DNA of 64,000 nucleotides from NCBI GenBank assembly GCA_040217155.1, contig JAVJNS010000026.1, positions 248,001-312,000 of the forward strand, given 5' to 3'. The notes beneath the pieces were generated by a model, which was given only the letters and a program-made list of their open reading frames with translations, did no database searches and had not been told where the DNA came from. This DNA comes from Pelagibius sp040217155 (lineage in GTDB: Bacteria > Pseudomonadota > Alphaproteobacteria > Kiloniellales > Kiloniellaceae). Both the position numbers and the translations under genes were made by a program. The first letter of the stretch is position 1; every line of letters starts with the position of its first letter. This document shows, in pieces, positions 1 through 8,202 of the stretch.

Positions 1-692
1 AGCGGCGGCAGGCAATTGGGCAGCAGGTGACGGAAGACGATGCGGCTGTGCGAGAGGGCGAGGCAGGACGCCGCCTCGATGTACTCCTTGCGGCGCTCCA
101 CCAGGGCCGTGCCGCGGACGGTGCGTGCGTAGTAGGCCCACTGCACGATGATCAGCGCGATGATGACCTTGTCGACCCCCTTGCCGAGAGCGGCGAGCAG
201 GATCAGGGCGACGAGAATGGCGGGGAAGGAGAGCTGCAGGTCGACCACGCGCATGATGACGGAGTCGACCCTGCCGCCGAAATAGGCCGCCAGCACGCCA
301 ATCGACATACCGATGGACAGCGCGATGACCGTACTCATGGCGCCGACGCCGAGGCTCATCCGCAGGCCGAAGACAATGGCGGACAGCATGTCGCGGCCTT
401 GTTCATCGGTGCCGAGGAGGAAGGTCGTTTCGCCGTCCAAGGTGGTGCCGCCAGGGGGCTGCATGCCGTTCATGATGTCGAGTTGCATAAGGTCGTAAGG
501 GTTCTGCGGCGTGATCCAGTTGGCGAAGACCGCCAGCAGGGCCAGCAGCAGGGTCACCGTCAGCGCAACCACGGCAATCGGGCTTTCGACGAATTCCGCG
601 GCGAAGCGGGCGGCTGGCGTGGCGCGCCAGCGGCCCGGCCGCAGGACTTCGGTTTCGGTGAGAACGCCCGTGGGTCTTGCCGCGTCGGTCAT
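1..692 (-). CDS. Peptide ABC transporter permease, DppC-like (partial)
   Basis: This is the second inner-membrane permease of a dipeptide/oligopeptide importer. The window edge cuts off its C-terminus, and about 230 residues are visible. Its translation has a cytoplasmic N-terminus, a first hydrophobic helix near residues 35-60, and a typical GTDEQGRD segment followed by further membrane helices, as in DppC/OppC. The cytoplasmic EAA-type loop appears near the cut end (ERRKEYIEAA). The start ATG at 692 overlaps the stop of the upstream permease by the ATGA arrangement, so the two are translationally coupled. Family assignment is firm; the substrate is not visible. Confidence 0.9.
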   Translation of the reverse strand, partial: MTDAARPTGVLTETEVLRPGRWRATPAARFAAEFVESPIAVVALTVTLLLALLAVFANWITPQNPYDLMQLDIMNGMQPPGGTTLDGETTFLLGTDEQGRDMLSAIVFGLRMSLGVGAMSTVIALSIGMSIGVLAAYFGGRVDSVIMRVVDLQLSFPAILVALILLAALGKGVDKVIIALIIVQWAYYARTVRGTALVERRKEYIEAASCLALSHSRIVFRHLLPNCLPP

Positions 693-1666
693 GCCTTGGC
701 CTCCGAGAGACGCACTCGTGGGTCGAGCACGCAGTAGAGCATGTCGACGATGAAGTTGATGAGGATGAACATGAGGACTGTGAGCATGAGGTAGGCGACC
801 ACCACAGGCCGGTCGAGCAACTGAATCGAGTCGATCAGCAGTTTGCCCATGCCGGGCCAGGCGAAAACGGTTTCGGTCACCACGGCGAAGGCGATCATGC
901 TGCCGAGTTCCAGGCCCAGGATGGTGACCACCGGAATCATGATGTTCTTGGCGATGTGCACCAGGACGATGCGCCGTGGCGAGATTCCTTTGGCCCGGGC
1001 GAACTTTACGTAATCCTGCAGCGCCGCCTCGCGGGTGCCGGCGCGCGCCAGGCGGATCACCAGAGAGGTTTTGAAGAGCGCCAGGTTGATAGCCGGCAGC
1101 AGCATGTGCGACAGGCCGTCGAGAGTCAGAAAGCTGAAGGGGATTCCGAAGACGTCGACGGTATCGCCGCGCCCGCCGGAGGGCAGCACCTTGAAGATCA
1201 CGGCGAAGAGCAGGATCAGCATCATGCCCTGCCAGAAGTTGGGCAGGCTGAATCCCATGATGGAGCCGGTCATGATGGTCTTGCCGGCGAGGGAGTCGGG
1301 CCTGAGGCCGGCGATCATCCCCAGCGGCACGCCGATGAAAACCGCGAAGACCAACGCCAGCAGGGCCAGCTCCATGGTTGCCGGCAGTTTGGAGAGGATA
1401 AGCCCGAGGGCGTCGGCCGAATAGACGAAGCTGCGGCCGAGATCGCCCTGCAGCGCATTGCCGACGAAAACGAAGAACTGTTCCCACAGCGGCTTGTCGA
1501 GGCCGAGGCGGGCAATGGCCGCCTCCATTTCCGCCTGGTCGGCGTCGGGCGATATCATGATGTCGATCGGGTTGCCGATCGCATAGACGCCGATGAAGAC
1601 GAGCACCGCCATGGCGGCGACCACGAAGAGGCTCTGCCCCAGGCGGCGAAGAAGATAAACGAGCAT
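689..1666 (-). CDS. Peptide ABC transporter permease, DppB-like
   Basis: This 325-residue permease of the binding-protein-dependent BPD_transp_1 family forms half of the membrane channel for peptide or related substrate import. Hydrophobic segments start at about residue 9 and recur through the protein. The EAA loop reads GTREAALQDYVKFARAKGI, the contact site for the ATPase. It lies between the binding protein gene (98 bp upstream, separated by a strong hairpin) and the DppC-like permease (4-bp overlap). The ATPase genes must lie outside the window on the left. Length and motifs are normal for DppB. Confidence 0.93.
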   Translation of the reverse strand: MLVYLLRRLGQSLFVVAAMAVLVFIGVYAIGNPIDIMISPDADQAEMEAAIARLGLDKPLWEQFFVFVGNALQGDLGRSFVYSADALGLILSKLPATMELALLALVFAVFIGVPLGMIAGLRPDSLAGKTIMTGSIMGFSLPNFWQGMMLILLFAVIFKVLPSGGRGDTVDVFGIPFSFLTLDGLSHMLLPAINLALFKTSLVIRLARAGTREAALQDYVKFARAKGISPRRIVLVHIAKNIMIPVVTILGLELGSMIAFAVVTETVFAWPGMGKLLIDSIQLLDRPVVVAYLMLTVLMFILINFIVDMLYCVLDPRVRLSEAKA

Positions 1667-1716
1667 CAGCTATGCCCTGCCGCTGTTTGCGGTTCGACGA
1701 ACGCCGGCGAAGTTGT

Positions 1717-1752
1717 CGGCGCGGGGCGGAGCCAATTCTCCGCTCCGCGCCG
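1717..1752 (-). other. Intercistronic stem-loop between binding protein and permease genes
   Basis: Arms 1717-1731 and 1738-1752 pair over 15 positions with one G-T wobble around a 6-nt loop. It sits between the stop of the binding protein and the start of DppB. There is no run of T after it on the minus strand, so it looks more like an RNA-stabilising or partial-termination element than a full terminator. Such elements favour higher expression of the binding protein than of the permeases. Confidence 0.55.
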
Positions 1753-1764
1753 GAAGCTCGACCG

Positions 1765-3366
1765 TCAGTTCGCCGGCTTGATGCCGAGGGCCAGAGTGTA
1801 CTGGTCGGTTCGCGGCACGTAGGTGATGCCTTTGCGGAAGGCCCAGGGAGTCACCTCGAAATGCAGCGGCAGGATGGCATAGTCGGCCATCGCGATACCG
1901 CTGGCTTGCTGAAGGATCTTCTCGCGCTTGTCGTCGTCGACCGTCGCCAACGCCATCTCGATGGTAGAATCGAGATCGGTATTGGAGTAGCGGCCACGGT
2001 TGGTGCCGCCCATGCCCTTTTCCTTGTTCGGCGTGGCGACCAGCGCGCGCAGCGGCGACGACATCTCGCCGGTGCCCGAACCCCAGCCCGCGAGGTACAG
2101 GGAGAACTCGTACTGGTTCCGGCGTTTGAAAAAGGTGCTGGCGGTGACCGCATCGACCTGGGTCTGGATGCCGACGCGGGCCAGCATCTGAGCGACCGCC
2201 TGAGCGACCTGGGCATCATTGATGTAACGATCGTTTGGCGAGCCGATGGTCAGGCCAAATCCGTTGGGATAGCCGGCCTCGGCCAGCAATTTCTTGGCGG
2301 CTTCCGGGTTATACTCTTCGGCCGCGGCGCCAGGAGTGGAGCCGAACATGCCTGGTGGCAGCAATTCTCCGGCCGGCACGGCGACGCCGCCCATGATGCG
2401 CGCGACGATGGCCTCGCGGTTGATCGCCATGGAGACGGCCTTGCGTACCCGGACGTCCTTGAAGGGGTTCTTGTCGGTGCCGGTGACCCCCGGCGAGGGT
2501 TCGCCTTCATGGTCCAGGTGCAGGTAGATGACGCGGTTGGACAGGCCCTGAGCCACCTGGAAGCCTTCGCTTTTGATGCGATCCAGGTCCTGCAAGGGCG
2601 GCTTGTCGATCATGTCGACATCGCCGGCCAGCAGGGCGGCAACGCGCGGGCCGTCGCTGGTGATCGGCCGGAAAGTGACCTTGGCCCAGTCGGCCTTGTC
2701 ACCCCAGTAGTTCTCATTGCGCTCGAAGACGATCCGGTCGCCGCGGGTATATTCGGCGAAGGTGTACATGCCCGTCCCGATGGCGGCATCGCCGTTGTTG
2801 AAGGCTTCGGTCTTCGGGTAGTCGCCGGTGCCGGTGCAGCCGTCACGGCTGAAGCCGATGTCACCGGTCACGCCGTTGGCCATCGCCGACAGTACGCCCC
2901 AGGTCGAAACTTCCACCGCCAGCAAGGGATAGGGCGTATCGGTCTTTATGATCAAGGTATACGGATCCTTGATCTGCATGTCGGCGATCGCCTTGGTGTA
3001 GACGGTGAACGAGGACGGGCTGTTCTCCACGGTGGGAATGCGACAGACGGTGTAGACCACATCCTTGGCGGTGAAGGGTGAGCCGTCGTGGAACTTCACG
3101 CCCTCGCGCAGCTTGAACTCCCAGGTCGTGTCGTCGAGCGGCCGCCAGGACGTCGCCAAGCCCGGCTGAAGCCTTTGCTTTTCATCCTGCAGGATCAGCG
3201 ACTCGAAGATATGGCGCCGCATGGCATTGTTCGGGCCGAGGTTGTGGTAGTGCGGGTCAAGGGCCGAGGGTTCGGCGGAGACGCCGATGGTCAGCTCCTG
3301 CGCGGCAACCGGCGACGCCAGGACAGCGGCCAGCGAAGCCGCGCAAAGCAGAGTGCTCTTTCGCAT
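1765..3366 (-). CDS. Peptide ABC transporter substrate-binding protein, family 5
   Basis: This 533-residue periplasmic binding protein (SBP_bac_5) captures the substrate for the adjacent permeases. The chosen start at 3366 gives a clean signal peptide, MRKSTLLCAASLAAVLASP, with an AQA/AQE-like cleavage site near residue 23. The longer open frame upstream lacks one. Family features include the early DPHYHNLGPN segment, the GTGMYTF region, and the VRKAVSMAINREAI motif typical of DppA/OppA proteins. It is the promoter-proximal gene of the minus-strand importer operon. The neighbouring peptidase and deacylase genes suggest a peptide or acyl-amino-acid substrate, but this is inference. Confidence 0.93.
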   Translation of the reverse strand: MRKSTLLCAASLAAVLASPVAAQELTIGVSAEPSALDPHYHNLGPNNAMRRHIFESLILQDEKQRLQPGLATSWRPLDDTTWEFKLREGVKFHDGSPFTAKDVVYTVCRIPTVENSPSSFTVYTKAIADMQIKDPYTLIIKTDTPYPLLAVEVSTWGVLSAMANGVTGDIGFSRDGCTGTGDYPKTEAFNNGDAAIGTGMYTFAEYTRGDRIVFERNENYWGDKADWAKVTFRPITSDGPRVAALLAGDVDMIDKPPLQDLDRIKSEGFQVAQGLSNRVIYLHLDHEGEPSPGVTGTDKNPFKDVRVRKAVSMAINREAIVARIMGGVAVPAGELLPPGMFGSTPGAAAEEYNPEAAKKLLAEAGYPNGFGLTIGSPNDRYINDAQVAQAVAQMLARVGIQTQVDAVTASTFFKRRNQYEFSLYLAGWGSGTGEMSSPLRALVATPNKEKGMGGTNRGRYSNTDLDSTIEMALATVDDDKREKILQQASGIAMADYAILPLHFEVTPWAFRKGITYVPRTDQYTLALGIKPAN

Positions 3367-3596
3367 TAGTTCGTTCCCCGTAAGACGTTGATGCGCCTGT
3401 TCCTGTGTTCCGCGGCACGTTGCGATGCGCGCGAAATTCACTTTTCTGGTCCGTCCGATCACTCGACGGCGGAACCTTGTTGGGTATAATGCGAGTGTCT
3501 AGAGAGGCTGTCAAAGTGAAATGGCTTTTGCCGATCTTAACCCTTTCGCATAAGCAAAAGCTGCCGTTGCGATCATAGAGGCTATAACATTTAGTT
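3367..3596. promoter_or_regulatory. Divergent promoter region of importer and LysR operons
   Basis: This 230-bp gene-free stretch separates the divergent importer and LysR genes. On the plus strand a TATAAT hexamer at 3485-3490 lies 16 bp after a weak -35 (TCGACG, 3463-3468). An inverted repeat ATAAC-N5-GTTAT at 3584-3598 has the T-N11-A form of LysR sites. It overlaps the LysR start codon, which suggests autoregulation. I could not place the minus-strand promoter with confidence. Confidence 0.4.
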
Positions 3597-4556
3597 ATGA
3601 GCTATGCTCTCGATTCGCAGAGTGATCCAGAAGGACGACGGCTCCCCACGCGGCGCATGATGGAAGCATTTCATGCGGTTATGGAGGCCGGGTCGGTGAG
3701 CGCGGCGGCGCGCCTGCTGGGTGTGTCGCAGCCGGCGGTCAGCCGCCTGCTGAAGCAATTCGAGGAAGAGCTCGGTTTTTCTCTGTTTCATCGCGCCAAG
3801 GGAAAGCTGACGCCGACGCCGGAGGCTCATCGTCTTTCCATCGACGTCGGCAACGCTCTCGACGGCATCGATCGGGTCAGACGCTCGGCCGAGGATGTGC
3901 GCCGGCATGGCACCGGGCGGCTCAGGGTCGGCATCACACCGATGCTCTATGAGGCTGTCCTGCACCGCCTGCTCGACGGCTTTCTCAATGAGCACCCGCG
4001 TCTGGTATTGACCATGGAGACCGGTCTCACCGAAATGATGATCGACTGGCTGCTGCGCGATCAGGTGGAATTGGCTTTCGCCTCCATGCTGGGCAGCCAT
4101 CCCGGTGTCGAGTCGATCCCCTTGATCGAGACACATTCGGTCGTGCTGATGCCGCCGGGCCATTCTTTGACCGCAAAACGCGCCATCGGCGTCGAGGACC
4201 TGGCCGAAGTGCCGCTGATTACCATGACCCGCCGCTATCCCTCGCGCCACCGCATCGAGCAGCTGTTCCGCCGCGCCGGTGTGCCGATGCGCTTGCGCGG
4301 CGAGACCAACCTTTCGGGCACTATCTGCGACATGGTCCGCATGGGCCAGGGGGTCGCCATCCTCAATGCGCTTTCCTGGGGCGGCACCGGCAGCGGCGAT
4401 CTGGAAGCACGGCCGCTGATCCCACGACTTGTGAACCGCTACGGCATTCTGCACCTCGCCGACCGCGGATTTTCGCGCCCAGCCCAGCTGCTGATCACCG
4501 CGATCCGCACCTATCTGGCCCAGACCCTGGGCAGCGTCTACCTGGGAGACGAATGA
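3597..4556 (+). CDS. LysR-family transcriptional regulator
   Basis: This 319-residue LysR regulator has an N-terminal winged helix at about residues 22-80 (SAAARLLGVSQPAVSRLLKQ) and a C-terminal periplasmic-binding-like effector domain. It is divergent from the peptide importer. Its stop overlaps the start of the M81 peptidase gene (ATGA), so it probably controls both the importer and the downstream hydrolase genes. The start at 3597 gives an N-terminal extension of about 20 residues before the HTH. A downstream ATG at 3657 or 3660 is possible. The effector is unknown. Confidence 0.9.
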   Translation: MSYALDSQSDPEGRRLPTRRMMEAFHAVMEAGSVSAAARLLGVSQPAVSRLLKQFEEELGFSLFHRAKGKLTPTPEAHRLSIDVGNALDGIDRVRRSAEDVRRHGTGRLRVGITPMLYEAVLHRLLDGFLNEHPRLVLTMETGLTEMMIDWLLRDQVELAFASMLGSHPGVESIPLIETHSVVLMPPGHSLTAKRAIGVEDLAEVPLITMTRRYPSRHRIEQLFRRAGVPMRLRGETNLSGTICDMVRMGQGVAILNALSWGGTGSGDLEARPLIPRLVNRYGILHLADRGFSRPAQLLITAIRTYLAQTLGSVYLGDE

Positions 4557-6142
4557 TGCCAGCGCCGCGGATTGCCGTGGGCGGTTTGGCACTGGAGTCG
4601 GTCTCCTTCCTGCCGCAGGAAACCGGCGTCGCCGACTTTGAGCGCGAAGCTCATCGTGGCGTGGGCTTGATCGAGGATCTGGCCGGCACCGCGACGGTGG
4701 CCGGTGGCTTCCTCGAAGTCCTGGCCGCCGCCGGGGCTGAGATCGTGCCGCTGGTCTATACCGACTGCTCGGCAGCCGGACACGCCGCCGATGACGCTTT
4801 CGAGCGCTACCGTGACGAGCTCTTCGCCGGATTGAAGGCGGCCGGGCCGCTCGATGGTGTGCTGCTGTTCCTGCATGGCGCCATGACCACGCCGCGCCGT
4901 CCGGATCCGGAAGGCGAACTGCTGCAGGGCGTTCGCAGGTTAGTCGGCGACATCCTGCCGCTGATGGCGGCATTCGATCTGCATGCCAATCTTTCGCTGC
5001 GCAGCGCCGAACTCTGTAACGCGGTCTTTGGCTTCCACTACTCGCCGCACATCGATATGGCGGAGACCGGTGCCAGGGCGGCCCGCTGCTTGCTTGCCAA
5101 GGTGGACGGGCGTCATAACCCGCAGCTGGCCATGGTGAAGCTGCCACTGGTGTTGCCAAGCATTTTCACCGCCACAGGTCTGGCGCCGCTGTCGGATATC
5201 GTCACCGATTCGGTGACTCTGCCGCAGCGGGTGCCGGGCATCCTCGATGCCTCGGTGTTCTGCGGCTTTGCCTATGCCGACACGCCCGATCTGGGGGTCT
5301 CCGTCGCAGTCGTCGCCGACAGAGATTTTGCCCTGGCCGAGGCGGAGGCCAAGCGTCTTGCCCAGTGCATCTGGAACCAGCGTGAAGCCCTGTTGCACGA
5401 GGAGTTGGTCGACGACCTCGATAGCGGTCTTGCCAAGGCCAAGCACCTGGCGCGGACCGCGCCGCGGCCGGTGGTGCTGCTGGAGCACGCCGACCGCCTC
5501 AACGACTCGACCTGGGCCCTGAAGCGCCTGATTGATCAGCCCGACGGCCTCAGGGTCCATTGCCCCTACCTCTGGGATCCGGAAACGGCGGCGGCTGCAA
5601 TGGCGGCGGGATCCGGCGCCAACCTGGCCGTGGCCCTTGGTGGAAAGTCGTCGGAGCGGGCCGGCGGGCCGATTTCCGCGCCGGCGGAAGTTCTCTGGGT
5701 CGGCGGCAAAGTCTTCACCGGGACCGGACCCATGCGCAGCGGCCGGCGTATCGACCTGGGCGTCTGTGCGCTGCTGCGCTTCGGGACGGTCACCGTCAGC
5801 GTGATTTCCAATTCGACCTCCGCCATCGACCTCGACGCGCTGGAGCAGTTCGGCATTGATTTCGCGGCCCAGCATATTGTCTTGCTGCGCTCAAAGACCC
5901 ATTTTCGTGCTGTCTATGAGCCGTTGGCGGCCGCCATCGTCATCGTTGACACGGCGGACTGGGGCACCGCGGACCTCTCGCGGTTGCCCTATCGCCACGC
6001 GCCAAAAGAAATCTATCCGCTGATGCGGGATGCGAGCTGGCAGGCCGCGGACCGCCGGGACGCTGTTGAGCTACACAAGGTTGGACAGGGAGACGATGCA
6101 TGCCGGCCCAGGAAATCCCCAATGACTACCCCATCGAACTGA
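4553..6142 (+). CDS. M81 family metallopeptidase (MlrC-like)
   Basis: This 529-residue protein matches the M81/MlrC family, whose founding member degrades linearised microcystin. Most members sit beside peptide importers and act on uncharacterised small peptides. Typical motifs are the early GGLALESVSF, LFLHGAMTT near residue 103, FDLHANLS near residue 143 (metal-binding region) and a C-terminal RSKTHFRAVYEPLA segment. The last 43 bp overlap the next gene, which gives this copy an unusual, perhaps extended, C-terminus. There is no signal peptide, so it acts in the cytoplasm on imported substrate. The reaction in this organism is unproven. Confidence 0.88.
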   Translation: MMPAPRIAVGGLALESVSFLPQETGVADFEREAHRGVGLIEDLAGTATVAGGFLEVLAAAGAEIVPLVYTDCSAAGHAADDAFERYRDELFAGLKAAGPLDGVLLFLHGAMTTPRRPDPEGELLQGVRRLVGDILPLMAAFDLHANLSLRSAELCNAVFGFHYSPHIDMAETGARAARCLLAKVDGRHNPQLAMVKLPLVLPSIFTATGLAPLSDIVTDSVTLPQRVPGILDASVFCGFAYADTPDLGVSVAVVADRDFALAEAEAKRLAQCIWNQREALLHEELVDDLDSGLAKAKHLARTAPRPVVLLEHADRLNDSTWALKRLIDQPDGLRVHCPYLWDPETAAAAMAAGSGANLAVALGGKSSERAGGPISAPAEVLWVGGKVFTGTGPMRSGRRIDLGVCALLRFGTVTVSVISNSTSAIDLDALEQFGIDFAAQHIVLLRSKTHFRAVYEPLAAAIVIVDTADWGTADLSRLPYRHAPKEIYPLMRDASWQAADRRDAVELHKVGQGDDACRPRKSPMTTPSN

Positions 6143-7074
6143 CGCCTCCGGATCTTACCCCCTACAAGATGGGCAACACCGGAATCGACTACATAACCCG
6201 CTTCGACAGCGGCAAAGCGGGCCCGCACGTGATGATCACGGCGGTGGTGCACGGTAACGAACTTTGCGGCGCCATCGCCCTGGACTGGCTGTTTCGCCAC
6301 AAGATCGCTCCCGTGAGGGGCGTCGTCTCTCTCGGTTTTATGAATATTGAGGCGTATCATCTCTTTGATCCCCAGCGCGCGACCGCGTCGCGCTTTGTCG
6401 ACGAGGATTTCAACCGGCTTTGGACGGCCCAGGTGCTGGACGACGGGGAGCGGGACTCCGTTGAACTGCGCCGGGCGCGGCAGGTGCGGCCCTACTTGGA
6501 TAGTGTGGACTTGTTGCTCGACATTCACTCGATGCAGGAAAAGACGCCGCCGCTGATGATGGCGGGTCCCTTGCCCAAAGGCCGTCGTCTGGCGAAGGCC
6601 GTCGGCTTACCGGAGATTGTGGTGACCGACGCAGGACATGCCGCCGGCAAGCGCATGCGCGACTATGAAGGCTTTGCAGATCCCGACAGTCCGAAGAACG
6701 CACTTCTGGTCGAGTGCGGCCAGCATTGGGAGGCGCCTGCCGGACCGCTGGCGGTCCACAGTGCTCTGCGCTTTCTTCTGGTGAACGAGATGGTGGACGC
6801 CGACTGGGCCGCTGCCGGCCTCGAAGGAGCAGCCCTGCCGCGGCAGCGTTTCATCGAGGTGACCGGGCCGATCACCATCGAGAGCGCCGCTTTTCGTTTC
6901 GCCGAGAAGTTCCAGGGCCTTGAAGTGATCCCCAAAGCCGGTAGCGTCATCGCCTATGACGGCGACAAGCCGGTGACCACGCCCTACGATGACTGTGTGC
7001 TGATCATGCCCTCGCGCCGGCTCAATCCCGGGGCCTCGGCGGTGCGCCTGGGGCGCTACGTTGAGGTCGGCTGA
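6100..7074 (+). CDS. Succinylglutamate desuccinylase/aspartoacylase family protein
   Basis: This 324-residue zinc hydrolase of the M14-like AstE/AspA family removes acyl groups from N-acyl amino acids. The metal site is seen as HGNELCG near residue 49 (His and Glu ligands), followed by DIHSMQ near residue 139 (third ligand), and ECGQHWE near residue 206 carries the catalytic Glu. It starts inside the end of the M81 gene, after a GGGAG ribosome site, so the two are coupled. Together with the importer it suggests uptake and deacylation of an N-acylated amino acid or peptide. The precise substrate is unknown. Confidence 0.88.
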   Translation: MPAQEIPNDYPIELTPPDLTPYKMGNTGIDYITRFDSGKAGPHVMITAVVHGNELCGAIALDWLFRHKIAPVRGVVSLGFMNIEAYHLFDPQRATASRFVDEDFNRLWTAQVLDDGERDSVELRRARQVRPYLDSVDLLLDIHSMQEKTPPLMMAGPLPKGRRLAKAVGLPEIVVTDAGHAAGKRMRDYEGFADPDSPKNALLVECGQHWEAPAGPLAVHSALRFLLVNEMVDADWAAAGLEGAALPRQRFIEVTGPITIESAAFRFAEKFQGLEVIPKAGSVIAYDGDKPVTTPYDDCVLIMPSRRLNPGASAVRLGRYVEVG

Positions 7075-7130
7075 CAGAAGTGTGATTCTCGATTTCTGGC
7101 GCTTGGCAGCAGGCCGGTGTAAGGGAAGCC

Positions 7131-7736
7131 ATGCTGGACGCGCGCCTGCGAAAACTGATTGATCCGCCGCTCGACAACATCGGGCGGCGCTTCGCGAGTC
7201 TCGGCGTGACCGCGAACGGCGTCACCTGGACCGGATTTCTGGTGGGTTGCGGCGCCTGGGCGATGCTGGCGCTGGGCAGTTACGGCTGGGCGTTGGCCCT
7301 GATCTTGTTGAACCGGGTCGCCGACGGCCTGGACGGCGCGGTGGCGCGCCATGGCAAGGTGAGCGATCTTGGCGGCTATCTCGATATCGTCCTCGATTTC
7401 CTGTTTTATGCCGGCGTTGTGTTCTTCTTTGCCGTGGGGCGGCCGGAGGAAGCGCTGCCGGCCGCCTTCCTGATCTTCAGCTTTGTCGGCACCGGCGCCT
7501 CCTTTCTCGCCTTTGCCGCCCTGGCGGCCAAGCGCGGCATCTCCACGGCGGCGAGGGGGTCGAAGTCGATTTATTACCTCGGCGGCCTCACCGAGGGCTC
7601 GGAGACCATCGCGCTCTTTGTGGCAATGTGTCTCCTTCCGGACTACTTCGCCTGGTTCGCCTGGATCTTCGGCGGACTCTGCTGGCTCACCACCGCGGTA
7701 CGCATTTTCTTAGCGGTGGAAACCTTTAGCGCCTGA
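7131..7736 (+). CDS. CDP-alcohol phosphatidyltransferase family protein
   Basis: This 201-residue integral membrane protein belongs to the CDP-alcohol phosphotransferase family, which transfers a phosphatidyl or similar group from a CDP-linked lipid to an alcohol. The family signature is visible near residues 65-88 as ADGLDGAVAR followed by closely spaced G and D residues (GGYLDIVLD). Several hydrophobic helices follow. It starts 56 bp after the aspartoacylase-like gene and is probably co-transcribed, although a lipid enzyme in this operon is unexpected. The acceptor alcohol cannot be deduced. Confidence 0.82.
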   Translation: MLDARLRKLIDPPLDNIGRRFASLGVTANGVTWTGFLVGCGAWAMLALGSYGWALALILLNRVADGLDGAVARHGKVSDLGGYLDIVLDFLFYAGVVFFFAVGRPEEALPAAFLIFSFVGTGASFLAFAALAAKRGISTAARGSKSIYYLGGLTEGSETIALFVAMCLLPDYFAWFAWIFGGLCWLTTAVRIFLAVETFSA

Positions 7737-7785
7737 CGCAACGCCGTCGAGACGATCCGTCAGTTCGGCAAGAGGAGACACCGCG

Positions 7786-8202
7786 ATGGCACGGCACTTC
7801 AATCCACCGGACGTGTGGCCGCCCTTCGGGGCCTTCTCTATGGGGGTCGCCCCGGGGGAAGGGCAGGTCGTTTACCTGAAAGGTCAGGTTTCACTTGCCC
7901 CGAACGGCGAAGTTGTCGGTGCGGGGGATATGCAGGCTCAAGTCCGGCAAACGCTGGAGAACATCCAAGCCGTGCTCGGCCATGTCGGCGGGACCATGGC
8001 GGACATCATATCCCTTACCCAGTATGTCACCGACATAGAGCAATTCATGAGGGCTGGGGCGGTGCGGATGAAGTTCTTTTCTGAACCCTTTCCGGTCACC
8101 ACAACCGTCGAGGTCTCGCGGCTCTATGATCCTGGCCTGATGGTCGAGATCACCGCGATCGCGGAAATCCCACGATCACGCTTTGTCGACCATAGTCTTT
8201 AA
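7786..8202 (+). CDS. RidA family protein (YjgF/YER057c/UK114)
   Basis: This 138-residue RidA-fold protein is a small trimeric enzyme family whose best-known members hydrolyse reactive enamine/imine intermediates of amino acid breakdown. The order of strands and the C-terminal segment LMVEITAIAEIP are typical. The catalytic Arg of strict RidA proteins is not obvious at the expected place (DPGLMVEI rather than a conserved Arg), so it may be one of the divergent Rid subfamilies. It ends the plus-strand operon, and its stop codon overlaps the convergent aconitase gene end. Confidence 0.85.
   Translation: MARHFNPPDVWPPFGAFSMGVAPGEGQVVYLKGQVSLAPNGEVVGAGDMQAQVRQTLENIQAVLGHVGGTMADIISLTQYVTDIEQFMRAGAVRMKFFSEPFPVTTTVEVSRLYDPGLMVEITAIAEIPRSRFVDHSL

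Noticed and set aside
677..3081. Long plus-strand open frames (677-1822, 1672-3081)
   Set aside because: They oppose the importer permease and binding protein genes, which match known families throughout.
3591..5159. A 522-codon open frame on the minus strand
   Set aside because: It lies fully opposite the LysR and M81 genes, and its Arg/Ala/Pro-rich composition is typical of antisense noise.
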